A stretch of 64,000 nucleotides of DNA from Clarkia xantiana subsp. parviflora (GCA_036873135.1 JAPTYO010000007.1:22550763-22614762), one strand, 5' to 3'; positions 48,000 to 59,826 are shown, counted from the first letter of the stretch. The notes: generated from the sequence alone by a model not told the origin. Numbers and translations are program-made.

Positions 48000-48445
48000 A
48001 TGAGTTCATCAGTTGGTGATTACGAGGTGTTCTTAAGTTTTAGAGGAGCAGATACTCGCCAAGGATTCACCGACGTTCTTTACGAGCATATGAGTCATGC
48101 TAAAATCCGTGTTTTTAGAGATGATAAAGCGCTTCGGATCGGGGACAAGATCGATTCCATCTTCGAAGGCATTGTCAATTCCAAAATCTGTATACCCATC
48201 TTCTCTCCAAATTTTGTTCAGAGTAAATATTGCATGCTTGAAGTTACAAAAATGGTGGAGTTGAAGAAGATCATCGTTCCTATTTTCTATAATGTGACGT
48301 CAGATGATGTTAAGCTCAAAACATCACTTTACGTTGATGATTTCCAGAAACTTGAGGACGAGTATGGAAGTCATCAAGTCGATGAGTGGAAGCAAGCTCT
48401 CAAAGAGGCTGTTTCCTACAAAGGAAGAAAAGTGGGCGTCATAGG
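48000..48445 (+). pseudogene. TIR domain of a TNL-type resistance gene, single exon, truncated
   Basis: 149 codons from MSSSVGDYEVFLSFRG to a GTAAGC donor at 48446. TIR features in order: YEVFLSFRGADTR strand, FRDDKALRIGD (BB loop), SKICIPIFSPNFVQSKYCMLEV with the Glu that is the catalytic position in plant TIR NADases, then VPIFYNV and VDEWKQALKEA. A TNL gene would continue into an NB-ARC exon. Here a minus-strand copia remnant follows and no NB-ARC motif is seen within the next kilobases. It may be a dead fragment or a TIR-only gene: the frame is intact, and reading through the donor gives a stop at once. Confidence 0.85.
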
Positions 48446-48779
48446 GTAAGCTCTTTTTGTCCAATTGGAGTGTATATTTGTGTTGATTATAGTAAACAAT
48501 ACTACTTGATCTGTCGTCAAATGTTTTTGAATGAAGAACAACAGAAGAACGCGACGAACACGAGTTTGTATATAGAAGAGGAACTCTGAAATTCTTACTC
48601 AACAAAAGAACAATCACAAGGTATATATACTACCACAAATCTACCAATAAGAGAAACTAATATTGTTTCAATATTCTAAACACAATATATATCCTCTCAA
48701 TTAATTGTGTTTCAAGTTTCCCTATCTTCTATCTTTAATCATTCTTACATATCTCCTAAATTGAACACGCTTCCAAGTA

Positions 48780-49860
48780 GTTCAATTTAAGACAACATGA
48801 AGCAACACCAAACTTCAATCTCAAAAACTCAAATGCATCAATCTTTAAGGGCTTAGTGAAGATATCTCCCGCTATATATAACCAATGTGTTTGCTTCTAG
48901 CATGCAAAATTGAAATATATCACAAAACATTTTAGTGGCTCTATATTGTCTAAAATGCAGGAGTTCTAAAATCCTTCTTAACCACACACACATATACATG
49001 TTATAACCTTCTAAAAGATAGTCACTCTTTCAAGCACGGATGCTAAATTCGTTGCAGTTACTAAATGTGCAAAGTATGTATTATATAACACATACTAATT
49101 TGCACATTGAGTAATGACTACAAGTTCAGCATCAGATCTTGAAAGAGTGACTATATCTTGCTTCTCAGACACCTAGGAGAATGTAGCTTTACCTAATAAA
49201 AATGCATAACCACTAGTGTTCTTTTTGTTAGTGTAGACTAACAGATCATTCTTCAAGTTCTTTTTAAATACTAAACCGAAGTTTCTAATTCGATGCATGT
49301 ATCTAAGGATTCTTTTCACTGTTAATAAATTCTCACCGGTTGGATTCTTCATGAAACGAGAAACGTAGCTTACTGTAAACTGTATATCATGTCTCTAGAA
49401 GCTGTCAAATATACGAGGCTTCATATCAATTGTTTATATGTGTGTGGTTCTATCAACCATTCCTCCTGAACCCTGCATTAGTCATCTTACTACTGGTCTC
49501 AACTGGAATTAGAATAACATTGCAGCTATCAATATCAAATCTTTTAAAAACATCCCTTATGTACTTTTCTAACTATAAGAGATATGCAATCTTTAGTTCG
49601 TCTAACCTCTAAACCAAGCTAATAATGAAACTTACACATATAAGTCATCTTAAATTCACTCATCATCAACTCCTTAAACTCACTAAACAAATTCTCAGAG
49701 TTTCCATTATACACCAAGTCATCAACATACACACAACCAATTAATAAAGCACTATTCTTCTCAGACTTGATAAATAAAGTGTGTTCATAATAACATTTTC
49801 TGAAGCCTTTATGCAGAAAGCGTGCTTTCATCTATTAATCCCGATAAGCAAAAAGTTAAT
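48780..49860 (-). pseudogene. Ty1/copia pol remnant, minus strand
   Basis: On the minus strand, 49831-49619 reads as copia RT (FRKCYYEHTLFIKSEK, CVYVDDLVYNGN with the YVDD site). Near 49160-49100 there is TLSRSDAELVVITQCA, the RNase H start. 48870-48785 gives GDIFTKPLKIDAFEFLRLKFG, the usual copia C-terminus. The frames are broken in many places. LTR remains may lie in 48450-48780. Confidence 0.82.
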
Positions 49861-49987
49861 TTGTTGATTCAATTTATATGACAGCTATTCTCAATTCTGT
49901 AAAGAATTTGTAGTTGAAATTTTATCCAAGTTAAGGCCCGGAGAAGTGGAAATACATCACTCAGATGGAGAGGCTAATTATGATGAC

Positions 49988-52737
49988 ATGGGATTATCAT
50001 CATCAACTCAGGAAGCTGTTTTTGTAGGAATTAATGGCACAGTCGGAACCGGTAAAATAGGCACGTTCGGATCGGCTCCGGTGTCGGTGCTCGGGCAGGA
50101 GTTTGTGTCTCCGAACTCCATCAACCTCGTATTCCGAAGAACGGGGACATTGAGCATGGACATCACGGACTCCAACGACACCAACATCATCTTCAAAACA
50201 AACGGTCATTTATTGCCGTTGAGCAATGAACTGCTCGACGCCTCCGGCAACACCCTCGTGACTTTTAAAAACAAGGTTCATATAATAATATCGTCTTCCT
50301 GGCTTCCACGCGCCACCGGCCATGTCGTCATTTCCGACGTAAATTTTCTCATTATATATGTGACTGTGTGTATTTGTGGGTGTAGGCGTTTTTCACAAAG
50401 TATTATAATTGGCGGGTGTTCCGTGGCAAGAGCACTGACAAGAAGGATTTGCTGTTCTGTATAGAGTGCCCTTACCGGGTCCAGGAGCTGCCGATGAAGA
50501 CTACCGTCGAGTTCTATGTCTACTTGGGACAAAGCCCTAACGAGGATGTCTGGGATTATAGGGTCGAATGCAATTTTCCGGGAAAAACCGGTGTCATTTA
50601 TGTTGGTAACACCAACAACATGGTCGCTCAAGTAAGTACTGTGTAATTTCGATACTAATTTGCACAACACACTACGTTTATTCCTTTTCTTCAATAATGG
50701 ATTTTTCTACTATGCTTTGGGTGCACCATGCTTTTGGTTTTTTTAATACTATGGTGGACTTAATTGTAACATAACTAAAACTTTAAAGGTATGAAAAAGT
50801 ATGAATTTTTTTAACTACACCTAAGATGTGTATCATACTATTAATAATATCAATTTCCCTATGGGGTTCACCTTTAGGGTAATAGAAAAATAAAAAAATT
50901 AGTGGCAAAAGCATGGTGCTCCAAAAGCATTATAGAAAGGTCCAATTAATTTATATAATAATATATAACGAAATAAAATTTTGTGGTTTAAAATTAATTC
51001 TAAATTTTTTTGACCCAAATGTATGCATATATTATTGTATTATACCATGAAGCAGTAGCATATCCTAGATGTTTATAAAGGGGTACGCTAAGCAAAAAAA
51101 ATTGTGACTATTTAACATATTTTCTTGGTAAAATTATATAAAACATACAACGTGTTTGAAATGATGTTTTGGTACTAACATGATTTAAAATGAACAATAT
51201 GTTTCAAAACGAAGATAAATTGGTACTTTTTTTCAATTATGTATCCAGAATTGTCATTAAATAGTAAATTCATTTGAATGCACAAAATTAATTGAGTAAT
51301 TTTTAAAGTATCACAAAGAAGTTTTAATTGCTTATACAAATGTTACAATTGAGTCAAATCGGACCAGAACGGATTGTAGATCACTTGAGTCTCAATCTAG
51401 TTGGAACACTTTTGTAACAGTAATATAAGTTAATAGTTCTTGATTGTGATATTTAGAAAGCATTCGGTTAATTTTGTAAATTTAAATTGTATTTGACGAT
51501 ATTTTTGGACAGATAATTGAAAGAAGTATCAATTACCATTATTTTGAAAAATTTATACATTTTAAAACATGATTGGTACAAAAAGTGTATTTTTTCAAAC
51601 ATATTATGATTTATATACTTTTCTTATTGGACTCTCGTAGTACATTAGATTAAAGTAACTAAAATTCATAGGTTAATAAAAGAGATGTAAATAATAAAAT
51701 TTAGTACTCTTCAAGTCAAAAAACTTAAAATTGATTAACATTATCCAGAATAGATTGTATTACAAAAAAAATAACTATGGGTCTTACTTAGAGTTTTACA
51801 CAAAATAATGGGTCTAACTACACTAAATTAATGGGGTTTGGATTATTATACTTTTCTTCTAAAAAAATATAGGAATCTAATACAAATAGTCGATAAAGAG
51901 ATAATAAATGTCACTCCATTTTTGTAAATACCTCCGCAACTTTTACACAGTACAACCGATGATTCTGAGTTTTAAAATAAAATATAAAAATCCACTTCAG
52001 TAAATCCATTTTATAGTTTTAATGTTTATAAATATATTTATTTACTATAATAATATTTTATAAACTTAAATATCGTAAGAAAATAACAATAAATTTTATA
52101 CTGTATTTTAATTTATAAACATTTTTTTAATGTGAAAGTATGTGTGAATAAAACAAAAAAAAATGAAAAACTTTTGAATAATATATGAAATTATATATTT
52201 TAGAAATTTTCCATACTATTAATTATTATGTCTTTAAGTGTAAGCTCATGTTACATTTTTAATTTAAGAAATATTAGAAGTGAACAGTGTGTTATTTTAG
52301 TATTTGGTTGTTCAATTAATTGTATTTTAGTGAAAAACACCATTATTTCATCAATATTTCTCTCTCGTTAGTGTATTAATGTTAAAAATAAGGGTAAGTC
52401 CAAAATATTATTTACATTTTAGGGAAATATATTGTTTTAGGTGAGATAAATGGGCCCCAATTTCGTAGATGTCATTTTTAAATAATATATATAATTAATG
52501 TAAATTTGTTTTTTTGGCCAGTTAATGTAAATTTGTTTTGTCAAAATATCAAACCTATATAATATAATTAATGGGATGTTTTTGTTTTTATTTATTTAAT
52601 TGCAGATAACGAAGGCAACCGTCCAGCTGAGTGCACGCGTAAGGGAGGACCGTTTCGGCTTGACGGTGTATCCCAACATGGATTATGCGTTCATTGTTTC
52701 ACTTGTTTCACTCTTACCTGCTCTTTTTGGTTATTAA
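49988..52737 (+). CDS. LURP-one-related (LOR) protein, LOR-E, altered start
   Basis: Exons 49988-50275, 50386-50631 and 52606-52737 (intron 2 almost 2 kb), phase-0 GT-AG, 221 residues if started at 49988. Core motifs: VSVLGQEFVSPNSINLVF, MDITDSNDTNIIFKTNG, LLDASGNTLVTF, WRVFRGKSTDKKD, EDVWDYRVECNFPGKTGVIY and FGLTVYPNMDYAFIVSLVSL. The ATG that aligns with the other copies (50034, MAQSEP) runs into TAG after eight codons because of an indel. The body stays open only from the upstream in-frame ATG at 49988, which replaces the leader by unrelated residues. Exon 2 is longer by a few residues (CPYRVQELPMKTTV). It may be functional with a new N-terminus or an early pseudogene. Confidence 0.8.
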
Positions 52738-53195
52738 AATTCTTAAACAATTGAAGACTTTTTAAGGTTTATAAATAAATGGAAAAATATGAAAAAAAAA
52801 TATATATATATATATATAATATGTTTGTATATAGTATAGTTATAAAAGATATAACATGTTCTGTAACATATATGTAATATGTTTGGTTTAAATCATTTTA
52901 AATGAATTTTGTTAAATAATAAAAAAAACAAAAATGGTTAATAGTTAAAAAAATATATTTTTAAAAATGGTTAATAATAAAAAATTAAACCAAAAAACAG
53001 GGTAAAATGAGAAATAAATTTAAAAAATTTGATAAATTTTTCTGTTAAAACTAAAAATAATACAAATATAAAATAATCAACAAAAGAAATATATTGAAAA
53101 ATATTTATTACGGTAAAAAAATTAAGAAATCCTGTGTAATTATTATTTTAACAATATAAAAAATTCTATAATTCCTAAAAAATATAGAATTCTAC
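52738..53195. other. Intergenic, no gene seen
   Basis: Very AT-rich with a (TA)n tract near 52800-52818. Confidence 0.4.
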
Positions 53196-53200
53196 CCATC

Positions 53201-54072
53201 TGTTTCGACCAAGTTATTGCGGGCTGTCCGCCGGATAACTTGTCGAGGTCTTCTAGTTGGATGTGAGCTAAATCCGCCTTCTAGTGTTGCGCGCGGGCTT
53301 TAGCTTTGTCTTCCGAATGAGGGCAAGTCTCTCCGGGTCTCTAGCGGGACGTCCGTCGGCACCTGCAAAGGAGCGTTACCAAGCAGTCCCTGTGGAGAGG
53401 GGGGGGGTGCTTGGCGTGCTCACTCCGACGCTCAACATCAGTAGTTTTCTAGAGAGAGAAAGAGAGGGTTTTTAGAGAGAAGTCAGAGCTTTTTCCCGAG
53501 CTTGCCCAAAGTGATTTTGGAATGAATTGAATTGTTCACCCCCAAGGTGGCTATTTATAGGCAACCTTGGACCGTAAACCGGTTTTGACCCGGTTCAATG
53601 GGGAAATGTGAACCGGGATGCAGGGGTAAGCTCTGGGAAAAGGGGCTCTGACGTACGTCTCAGGCGGCTGTCATGCACGGGACGCGCGCGCCTCTGAAAC
53701 AAAGGTCTCGGACACATAGGAGTTAGTGTAAAAATCGGGTCTCCGTATACGTCCGAGGTAAAATGGGGGGTGTGCGCGACACCCCCCGGGTGTGGAACTT
53801 ACCCGGAATTCCGGGTAAGCCTAGGCTTACCCGGAATTCCGGGTAAGCTTAGGCTTACCCGGAAATTCCGGGTAAGCTGGGGCTTACCCGGAATTTCCGG
53901 GTAAGCTAGACTTACCCGGAATTTCCGGGTAAGCCCCCCGGGGATGCCGGGCAAGCTCAAAACTTGCCCGGTTTTCCCCGGTTAGCTGGAATTTGGGCTT
54001 TTGCGGTGAGTCCCGTACGTGCATGAGGTCCGAATAATTAAAACCGAGCCCGGATCACGCGTATGTCCATCA
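53201..54072 (-). mobile_element. 3' LTR (left) of the non-autonomous element
   Basis: 872 bases, TGTTTCGACC at its plus-strand start and TGTCCATCA at its end (TG...CA on both strands). TATA box on the minus strand at 53561-53570. Five copies of a 22-24-base palindrome with CTTACCCGGAA half-sites at about 53808-53932. Confidence 0.93.
53808..53932. repeat. Cluster of five LTR palindromes
   Basis: Half-site CTTACCCGGAA paired with its complement TTCCGGGTAAG. Two units are perfect palindromes and three have one extra central base. Spaced by 3-6 bases, so each can extrude as a hairpin. The right LTR has four units (about 60427-60532). Confidence 0.9.
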
Positions 54073-55953
54073 CTTGCCCCCGAGTTAAACAATGGCTTGA
54101 CCTTTGTTTAACTCTATTATAAGATAGGGCGTATGCGTGATTCGGGCCGTCTGCTCACCTTGAGTTTTAACCTACCGCGGGTGAACGCGCGTGGCTCCGA
54201 CGAATTCCTTGCCTTAGTTTTAGAGATGGTCATGCTTAGTAACTGCATGAAGGGTTAGTAGCATAACAGACTACGAATAATATGAAAAGTATGATTGTTT
54301 GGAGAATTAAGGTGCGAGCGAGCACGCATGAAATTTTTCGAGCTCGTACGATGAGCTAGTAAATACGGAACGTTCATGATATGATTAAATGCATCAAAAT
54401 AAATCATGCAAGTCTTGAAAAAATGTTTTTCATGTAATGCGCTAGTTTTTGGGAGCTTATCGTCCGAGACGGCCGTCTTGACGGCGAGACGACGGTTTTG
54501 GGTGAAATAGGGCCGGGTTTTGGAAAATCACATGCAACGGCCCTAATATGAAAAAATCATAATCTCAACGTTTTCAAAAAGTTGAGGATATTTGAAATGA
54601 CTTAGTTAAATTTATCCAAGTCATTTGATAGTCAAAGATCCAAGCCATCAATAATTTAAAAAATGAATGGTGGGTAGGAATGTACCTCCTTGATGTATGG
54701 TACTTACCATGTTGTGTAGTCCCTTCTCCTCCTTGATAGTTTATAAAACTATCAACTTTTGAATTGGTTGTGGTGAGAGTTTTGGAGGAGCTAAGGTAGG
54801 GACTTTGGGAATTCACTTTAGGGTGCAAGGGAGACCACATTCCGGCCGGCCACCACCAGGAGCACCACCGGCGACATCAGGGCGGCGCAGCGGCGGCGAG
54901 GCGGCGGCGGCAGGCGGCGGGTCCGGCGGCTGTGGCGGGGGCGGCTGCAACATTTCGTGGTTCGATTTTGAGCCCGATTCGATCCGATTTCGAGTCCCTT
55001 TTGTCGAGCATCGATTGGTAACGTCCTCCACTCACTTTTCTTGAGGTTGAATAGACCTATAGGGCTGCACATTTGAATTTCAATAAGGTGCCTTGTAGGT
55101 GTTTGATAAAATGCATGAGTGAAGTTTTTGCTTGATTTTCAAAATTTGCTTTTGGCTAAGCTCTAGGTGTAAATAGATAGAGTTAGGGATAGCGAACTCC
55201 CTTTGTGAAGTGGTCCCTAGGTTCCGATCAACCGAGGGGAAATCGTGGGGGTTCGAAATCGGAGTTTTTCGAGCGAAAAGCTTGACCCCTTGTTTCTTGA
55301 TATGGATAACTTGACATGATGTTTCCTATTGTGATAAAGCCCCCTTGATTTTTTGTGAGTGGATTGCCGTGCCCCCGGAGCTTAGGTGAATGCTTGGTAG
55401 TTTGCCTTCGTTAGTGGCTTGGTTGACCCGAGTGTTTTTCGGGTTGTTCGGAGAGGGGTAAGTCCCTTCGTGGTGTGCAACGGGCTTGCTTGAGTGCATT
55501 TTAACTGGTTGTATGTGCCCCCGGAGCCTTGAGCTATTCTAAGGATGAAATTTGATCAAAAGGTGGTCGGATGGCATTTTGGTAATTATGACCAACTTTG
55601 TATGCCTTTGATTTCTTTATCTCTTGAACTTGTTGCTTTCTAGAGGGCTTGAATACCTGTGACACATTGCACAAATATATGAAAATTTGATTAGTAGGTG
55701 GCCTAGGCCTTTGATGAGCGTAAGGATTTTTGACTCCCGAGCGGGAGGGTCCCTAGCCGTTTGCATGCGGACAGTCGGTCCGTTGGGTTGAATGTCCTTG
55801 CAAAGGATTTTGATGAGTGTGGTTGATGTGTTGCTTTGGTTTTTGATTGAGTTGGTGTATGGATTTTGCAGGGCTCGGTTGACGAGCTTGCAGGCGCCCG
55901 ATTTTGATACTTAGAGTATTCTTGATAGGAAACGGTTTCCGCTTCTTCGCATA
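54073..55953. other. Region between left LTR and antisense ORF
   Basis: No gene called. It holds a GC-rich GGCGGC-rich block at 54840-54955 and many CCCCCGGAG words. It is the likely promoter and leader of the antisense ORF (opposite to the element) and the 3' untranslated part of the element on the minus strand. Confidence 0.5.
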
Positions 55954-57945
55954 ATGAGTAAGTCTCATCCCTTTGTTTCGGATAACTTTGAGGGTGAGGT
56001 TGGCGAAAGCACCATGGATTCCGATTCTGGGTCTCAAAGCGGTGTACTCTTGGGACCGTCGGGCGACCGCGTGATATTGGAGAAAACTCAGATATTTTTT
56101 CCCAACAAGCTTCCACGTTCCAAGTTTGACCTCTGCGTCTCGACCCGGGGCTGGTGTCCCGGCCTAGAGGTCTCGTATCCTTGGGATGTTGTGAAAGGAG
56201 TTGAATTTGGTCGGCCCACCGTTCCTCCCGCTGAGTATGAGGCGGTCTACCTTTCACAGTTTCGAGAAGGACTGCGGTTTCCCTACTGTCAGGATCTGGT
56301 CCGCCTTTGTCGATATTATAGGATTTCCCCTGTCTCTATTACCCCTCCAGGGTTTAGGGCTTGGACGTGTTTTCGGGTGCAATGTCATCTGAATTCTTGG
56401 GATTACTCGATAGTGTTGTTTCGAGCCTTCTACCGCCTGGGTAAGGCAGATGAGTCTGGGATGTGCACCTTCAGCTTACGTTGGCCTCATATGACCGAAA
56501 AGGGATTCTCTTCCCTTGGTTTGCGTCGGGCGGGGTGGAATACTGAAGCGCGATTCTGCGAACGGTCGGACACTTCCCAGAATAAATGGAAGTGTCAATA
56601 CTTTTTTGTGAAGGATGCAGGCACGACTTGGGCGACTTCTCATATATTGGATGCCGATCCTGTTCCACGATTTCAGGAGTTCTCTGACAGAGATAAGGTC
56701 GCTTTGAAGAAGATCCATGCGGCGAATAGGGCGGGGGAGTACAGCCCCCTTTATCGTGCTTCTGACGCCGAGCTGTTCGCGGCGGGCATTCACGTACGTC
56801 CTTCAGGGGAGGAGTTGGTATGTTTTGAAGTTCTGTAACATCTGCTCTTGTTTTCTTGTAGGTTGGTTTCTTAACAGACGCCCCTGTTTACAGGGTGGAG
56901 TTGCAGGCGGGTCTTCTCAGATTGTTCCCGGCCTAGACGATGCACTTCCTGTTGGCCCGGGTATGGGACTTGTGCCTTTTAAATGTTTCGTTGTGGTTTT
57001 TCGCATGCTGACACGCTAAAGGTTTCTTTGTGGTTGTCTGTATAGGCTCGGATTTTCCGCCGGCGGGGGGAGTTGTTCCTGTCGGGGAGCATGATGCTGA
57101 CGTCCGCTCCCCGAGCGATCCTAGGAGGTTGATATCTGACGGCATGCCTCTGGCTCCTTCCTGCGACAAAGGGAAAGGGCCTATGTATGCCGATTCGACC
57201 ATGCATGTCCCCCGGTCGGGGAGCGGTCGTTCAGAGGAGGTGCCTCCCTTGGCAGGTAACTGTGGTTGACTTATTGTTGTATTAGTATGGTTTGCATTCT
57301 CCTAATGTGTTTGCTATTGGTGTGTAGTTGTCCCTACTCCTCCGGCTCTTCGCAAGTCTGATCTTATTTGCCGACCTGATCGGGATGTGTCTGGGGGTGA
57401 GTGGGTTCCGTATTGTCAGTCTGCTGTCCGTTTTCCCAAGGATGTTTCCTTGAGTACGCCTGCTGTTGGTGTGCGTGTGGTTCAGCGGTCTGTTCCGCCG
57501 GCTGACCGCAAGACGTGCCCCCGAGATCCTGAGGCTGCGTTGAAATGTGTTGAGGAGTCACTTGCGCGCTTTGCTCCTGTACGTTGCCTTCCTTTTATGT
57601 TGGATCTATCATGTTTGTCTGACTTCTCTATGTATGATGTGTTTGTGTTGTTGTTGTAGGTGAATGCCGTGATGACCAACCTCTCCTCTTTTGTTGTTGA
57701 GCTTGTTGAGGAGACGAGGGGTCTGCAGGATCGTCATGAGCACCTGTCTCAGGACGTTGTCGCGTTGAGGGAGAAGGCGCGCGCACACTCATATGCTTCT
57801 TCCGAGGCTTCCGCTGATCTCAAGAGGAGTCAGGATTATGCGTCTCAGCTGGAGGCGGAGCTGTTTGCCCTACTACGTCAGGAGAAGGTTGATGAGGAAA
57901 CGCATGTTGTGGCGCTGAGGGAGACTAAAGAGTCTCATGTTGCCC
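55954..57945 (+). CDS. Antisense multi-exon ORF of the non-autonomous element, C-terminally cut
   Basis: Exons 55954-56817, 56894-56960, 57046-57255, 57328-57578 and 57660-about 57945 join with GT-AG sites and matching phases (0, 1, 1, 0). Exon 1 (288 codons) carries the gypsy-type transposon domain also found antisense in the Tat element at 15582-16261: FREGLRFPYCQDLVRLCRYY (split), FRAWTCFRVQCH, YSIVLFRAFYRLGKADESGM and WKCQYFFVKDAG. The middle exons are Pro/Ser-rich. The last exon is coiled coil (EETRGLQDRHEHLSQDVVAL, ASQLEAELFALLRQEK). The frame runs on to a chance TGA at 57980 after the fusion with gag. No nonsense codon was seen, so it could still be expressed. Function unknown. Confidence 0.78.
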
Positions 57946-59789
57946 TTGTCAGTGGTCTTCTCCTTTCCTTTTTCCTTTGACGTGAATTTTCTCTTCACCT
58001 TTTCGATCTTTCCCCCCTGATCGACGTAGTGCTTAAGTCCGCCTTCTTGTATGATTCGATTGATTTGGAACTTAAGGCTTCTACAGTCGTCTGTTTCATG
58101 GCCATTGACTTCGTGGCTTTCACACCACTTGTCTTGCTCCTTCCCCAGCTGACCCTTTCTGAATCCGAATGGCTCTTTCCAGAGGTTTTGCTCTTTCATT
58201 TCTTTCAGTATGACGCTCAGGGGAGCATTCAAAGGGATCAGCTCGACGGTATTGACATCTGCATTCTTGTCTTCTTCAATGTTGAATGTTCTTTTCTGGG
58301 GCGGAGTCCATTGTTTTTGCTGGGGGGTTTGATTCTGCTTCGGGGGGCCTGGCTTGCTTTCATCTTTCTTGTTGCCTGGCTTACCCCATTTGTCTCGTGC
58401 TGTCATCTTGTAATGCTCAGCGTCGATGTACTCTTTAACTCTTGCCACAAGTTCTTCCATTGTTTCCGCAGGTCTTGTAGAAAGCTTTTGGCCTAAGTCG
58501 TACCCGTGCCTACCCAGGTTTCTGACAAAGGCATGAATGATTTCTGTCTCTGCGATGTTTGTTTGGATTTCGGAGATGTTTTGGTTGAATCGGATGTAGT
58601 AGCTTGCGAGGGACTCATTCCACTCTTGCTTGACGTCATCCAAGGCATTTGATCCTTTGATAATCGAGCGTTCTCCCATGTAACGTTGGATGAACTTTTC
58701 TTTGAGGGACTGCCACGAGTCTATGCTTTTCTTTGGCAGGGAGAAGAGCCAGTGTGCAGCTGGTCCGCCTAACATTTGGGGGAACGTCATGGCTATGTGG
58801 TGAGGGTTGTCAGTCCTTCCCAAGAGCATTAGTTCATGCTGCTGCACATGCTCTATTGGGTCTCCCTTGCCTCGGTATTTTTCTGGCCTTAGATTGTATA
58901 GTGCGTCTGGGACGCGACTGTACACCAGCTCGTCGGTGAAAGGGTGGGATGTTGTGTCCACCAATGTGTTCATCCCTCTCATTTTCCTTTCTTTTATCTT
59001 CTTCTCAATCAGCTTTTCAAGCATCTCCTCCGTCAACCCGGTGATTGGGTTATCCTGATTCTGGGGGTATGCTTCTTGGCCCATGCTTGCGCCTTGTTGG
59101 GGAAATTGCGCCTGCGTTGGGTTGTGTTGAGAATATCCACCTTGATATCCCTGGAATGTCTGAGACGGCTGCCTCCAAGCTTCTTCATTATATGGCCCTG
59201 TATGGTAGGGTGTTTGGGAGTGCGAAAGCTCCTGTCTTGTCCACTGCTGGGGGAACTGCCTGCTCTGCTGTGCATTCCCGTGGAAAGTCGGGGTTTTTGA
59301 GATTGTAGGGCCTCTTTGTTGAGGTGCATTCATTGGAGGCGCTTGCCTTGGAGGCGGGGGCATATTTGCTTGTTGCGCCGGAGGGGGCGGTGGCGCCCCG
59401 TATCCTTGGTTGCGCAGGGCTTCTCTTAGATGAAGCAGCTGCTCGAGTGCTGCCATCATTTCCGGGGTGACTGTGGGTGCAGTCTGTGCCCCTGGTGCTT
59501 GGTTGTATGCTCCCGCGTTTGGCATTCCGTACGGTTGCTCCTGCGTATTGAAGGTTTGGTGGGCGAAACCTGGAGGAGCGTTGGTTTGCTGTGTGCCCCC
59601 TTGCGCGTTACTCCGAGAGTGTACGCTTCTAGTTGGGATAGACGAGGCGACTGAGGCCTCGCCTTGGCTCTGCGGGGGAGCTCTCTGCGGAGGAGGTCTC
59701 ATGCTTGACTCCGGAGCCGGAGTTTTCTTTGGACGTCCTGGTCCTCTTCTCTTCGTCTTAGTCGGCGGTGGCTGCTCGTTGCTTGCCAT
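57873..59789 (-). CDS. gag: Gag protein of the non-autonomous element
   Basis: 638 codons, ATG 38 bases from the 5' LTR. Residues 14-22 (RRGPGRPKK) form an AT-hook-like motif. Residues 30-250 are Pro/Gln-rich and disordered. About 300-460 is the retrotransposon gag domain (YRGKGDPIEHVQQHELML, WLFSLPKKSIDSWQSLKEKF (split), YYIRFNQNISEIQTN). Near 575-595 is a zinc knuckle of Tat type (C-x2-H-x4-H-x4-C, WCESHEVNGHETDDC). The last about 20 residues are read from the antisense strand of the neighbouring ORF: the deletion that removed pol ends inside gag near 57948. Full frame without stops suggests recent activity in trans. Confidence 0.92.
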   Translation of the reverse strand: MASNEQPPPTKTKRRGPGRPKKTPAPESSMRPPPQRAPPQSQGEASVASSIPTRSVHSRSNAQGGTQQTNAPPGFAHQTFNTQEQPYGMPNAGAYNQAPGAQTAPTVTPEMMAALEQLLHLREALRNQGYGAPPPPPAQQANMPPPPRQAPPMNAPQQRGPTISKTPTFHGNAQQSRQFPQQWTRQELSHSQTPYHTGPYNEEAWRQPSQTFQGYQGGYSQHNPTQAQFPQQGASMGQEAYPQNQDNPITGLTEEMLEKLIEKKIKERKMRGMNTLVDTTSHPFTDELVYSRVPDALYNLRPEKYRGKGDPIEHVQQHELMLLGRTDNPHHIAMTFPQMLGGPAAHWLFSLPKKSIDSWQSLKEKFIQRYMGERSIIKGSNALDDVKQEWNESLASYYIRFNQNISEIQTNIAETEIIHAFVRNLGRHGYDLGQKLSTRPAETMEELVARVKEYIDAEHYKMTARDKWGKPGNKKDESKPGPPKQNQTPQQKQWTPPQKRTFNIEEDKNADVNTVELIPLNAPLSVILKEMKEQNLWKEPFGFRKGQLGKEQDKWCESHEVNGHETDDCRSLKFQINRIIQEGGLKHYVDQGGKIEKVKRKFTSKEKGKEKTTDKGNMRLFSLPQRHNMRFLINLLLT

Positions 59790-59810
59790 GCTGTTTGTTC
59801 TGTGGGTGAT

Positions 59811-59825
59811 CCGCAGACGGCGCCA
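59811..59825 (-). other. Primer-binding site
   Basis: On the minus strand TGGCGCCGTCTGCGG follows the 5' LTR by one base. The first nine bases fit the 3' end of a plant tRNA-Asp type primer (TGGCGCCGT); the next bases fit less well. Confidence 0.6.
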
Positions 59826-59826
59826 G

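Noticed and set aside
53284..53475. Frame repeated at 59910-60104
   Set aside because: Lies inside both LTRs and is just LTR sequence that happens to be open.
53808..53932. Regularly spaced palindromic repeats that look CRISPR-like
   Set aside because: The spacers are only 3-6 bases, the units are palindromes within a plant LTR, and they recur in the partner LTR.
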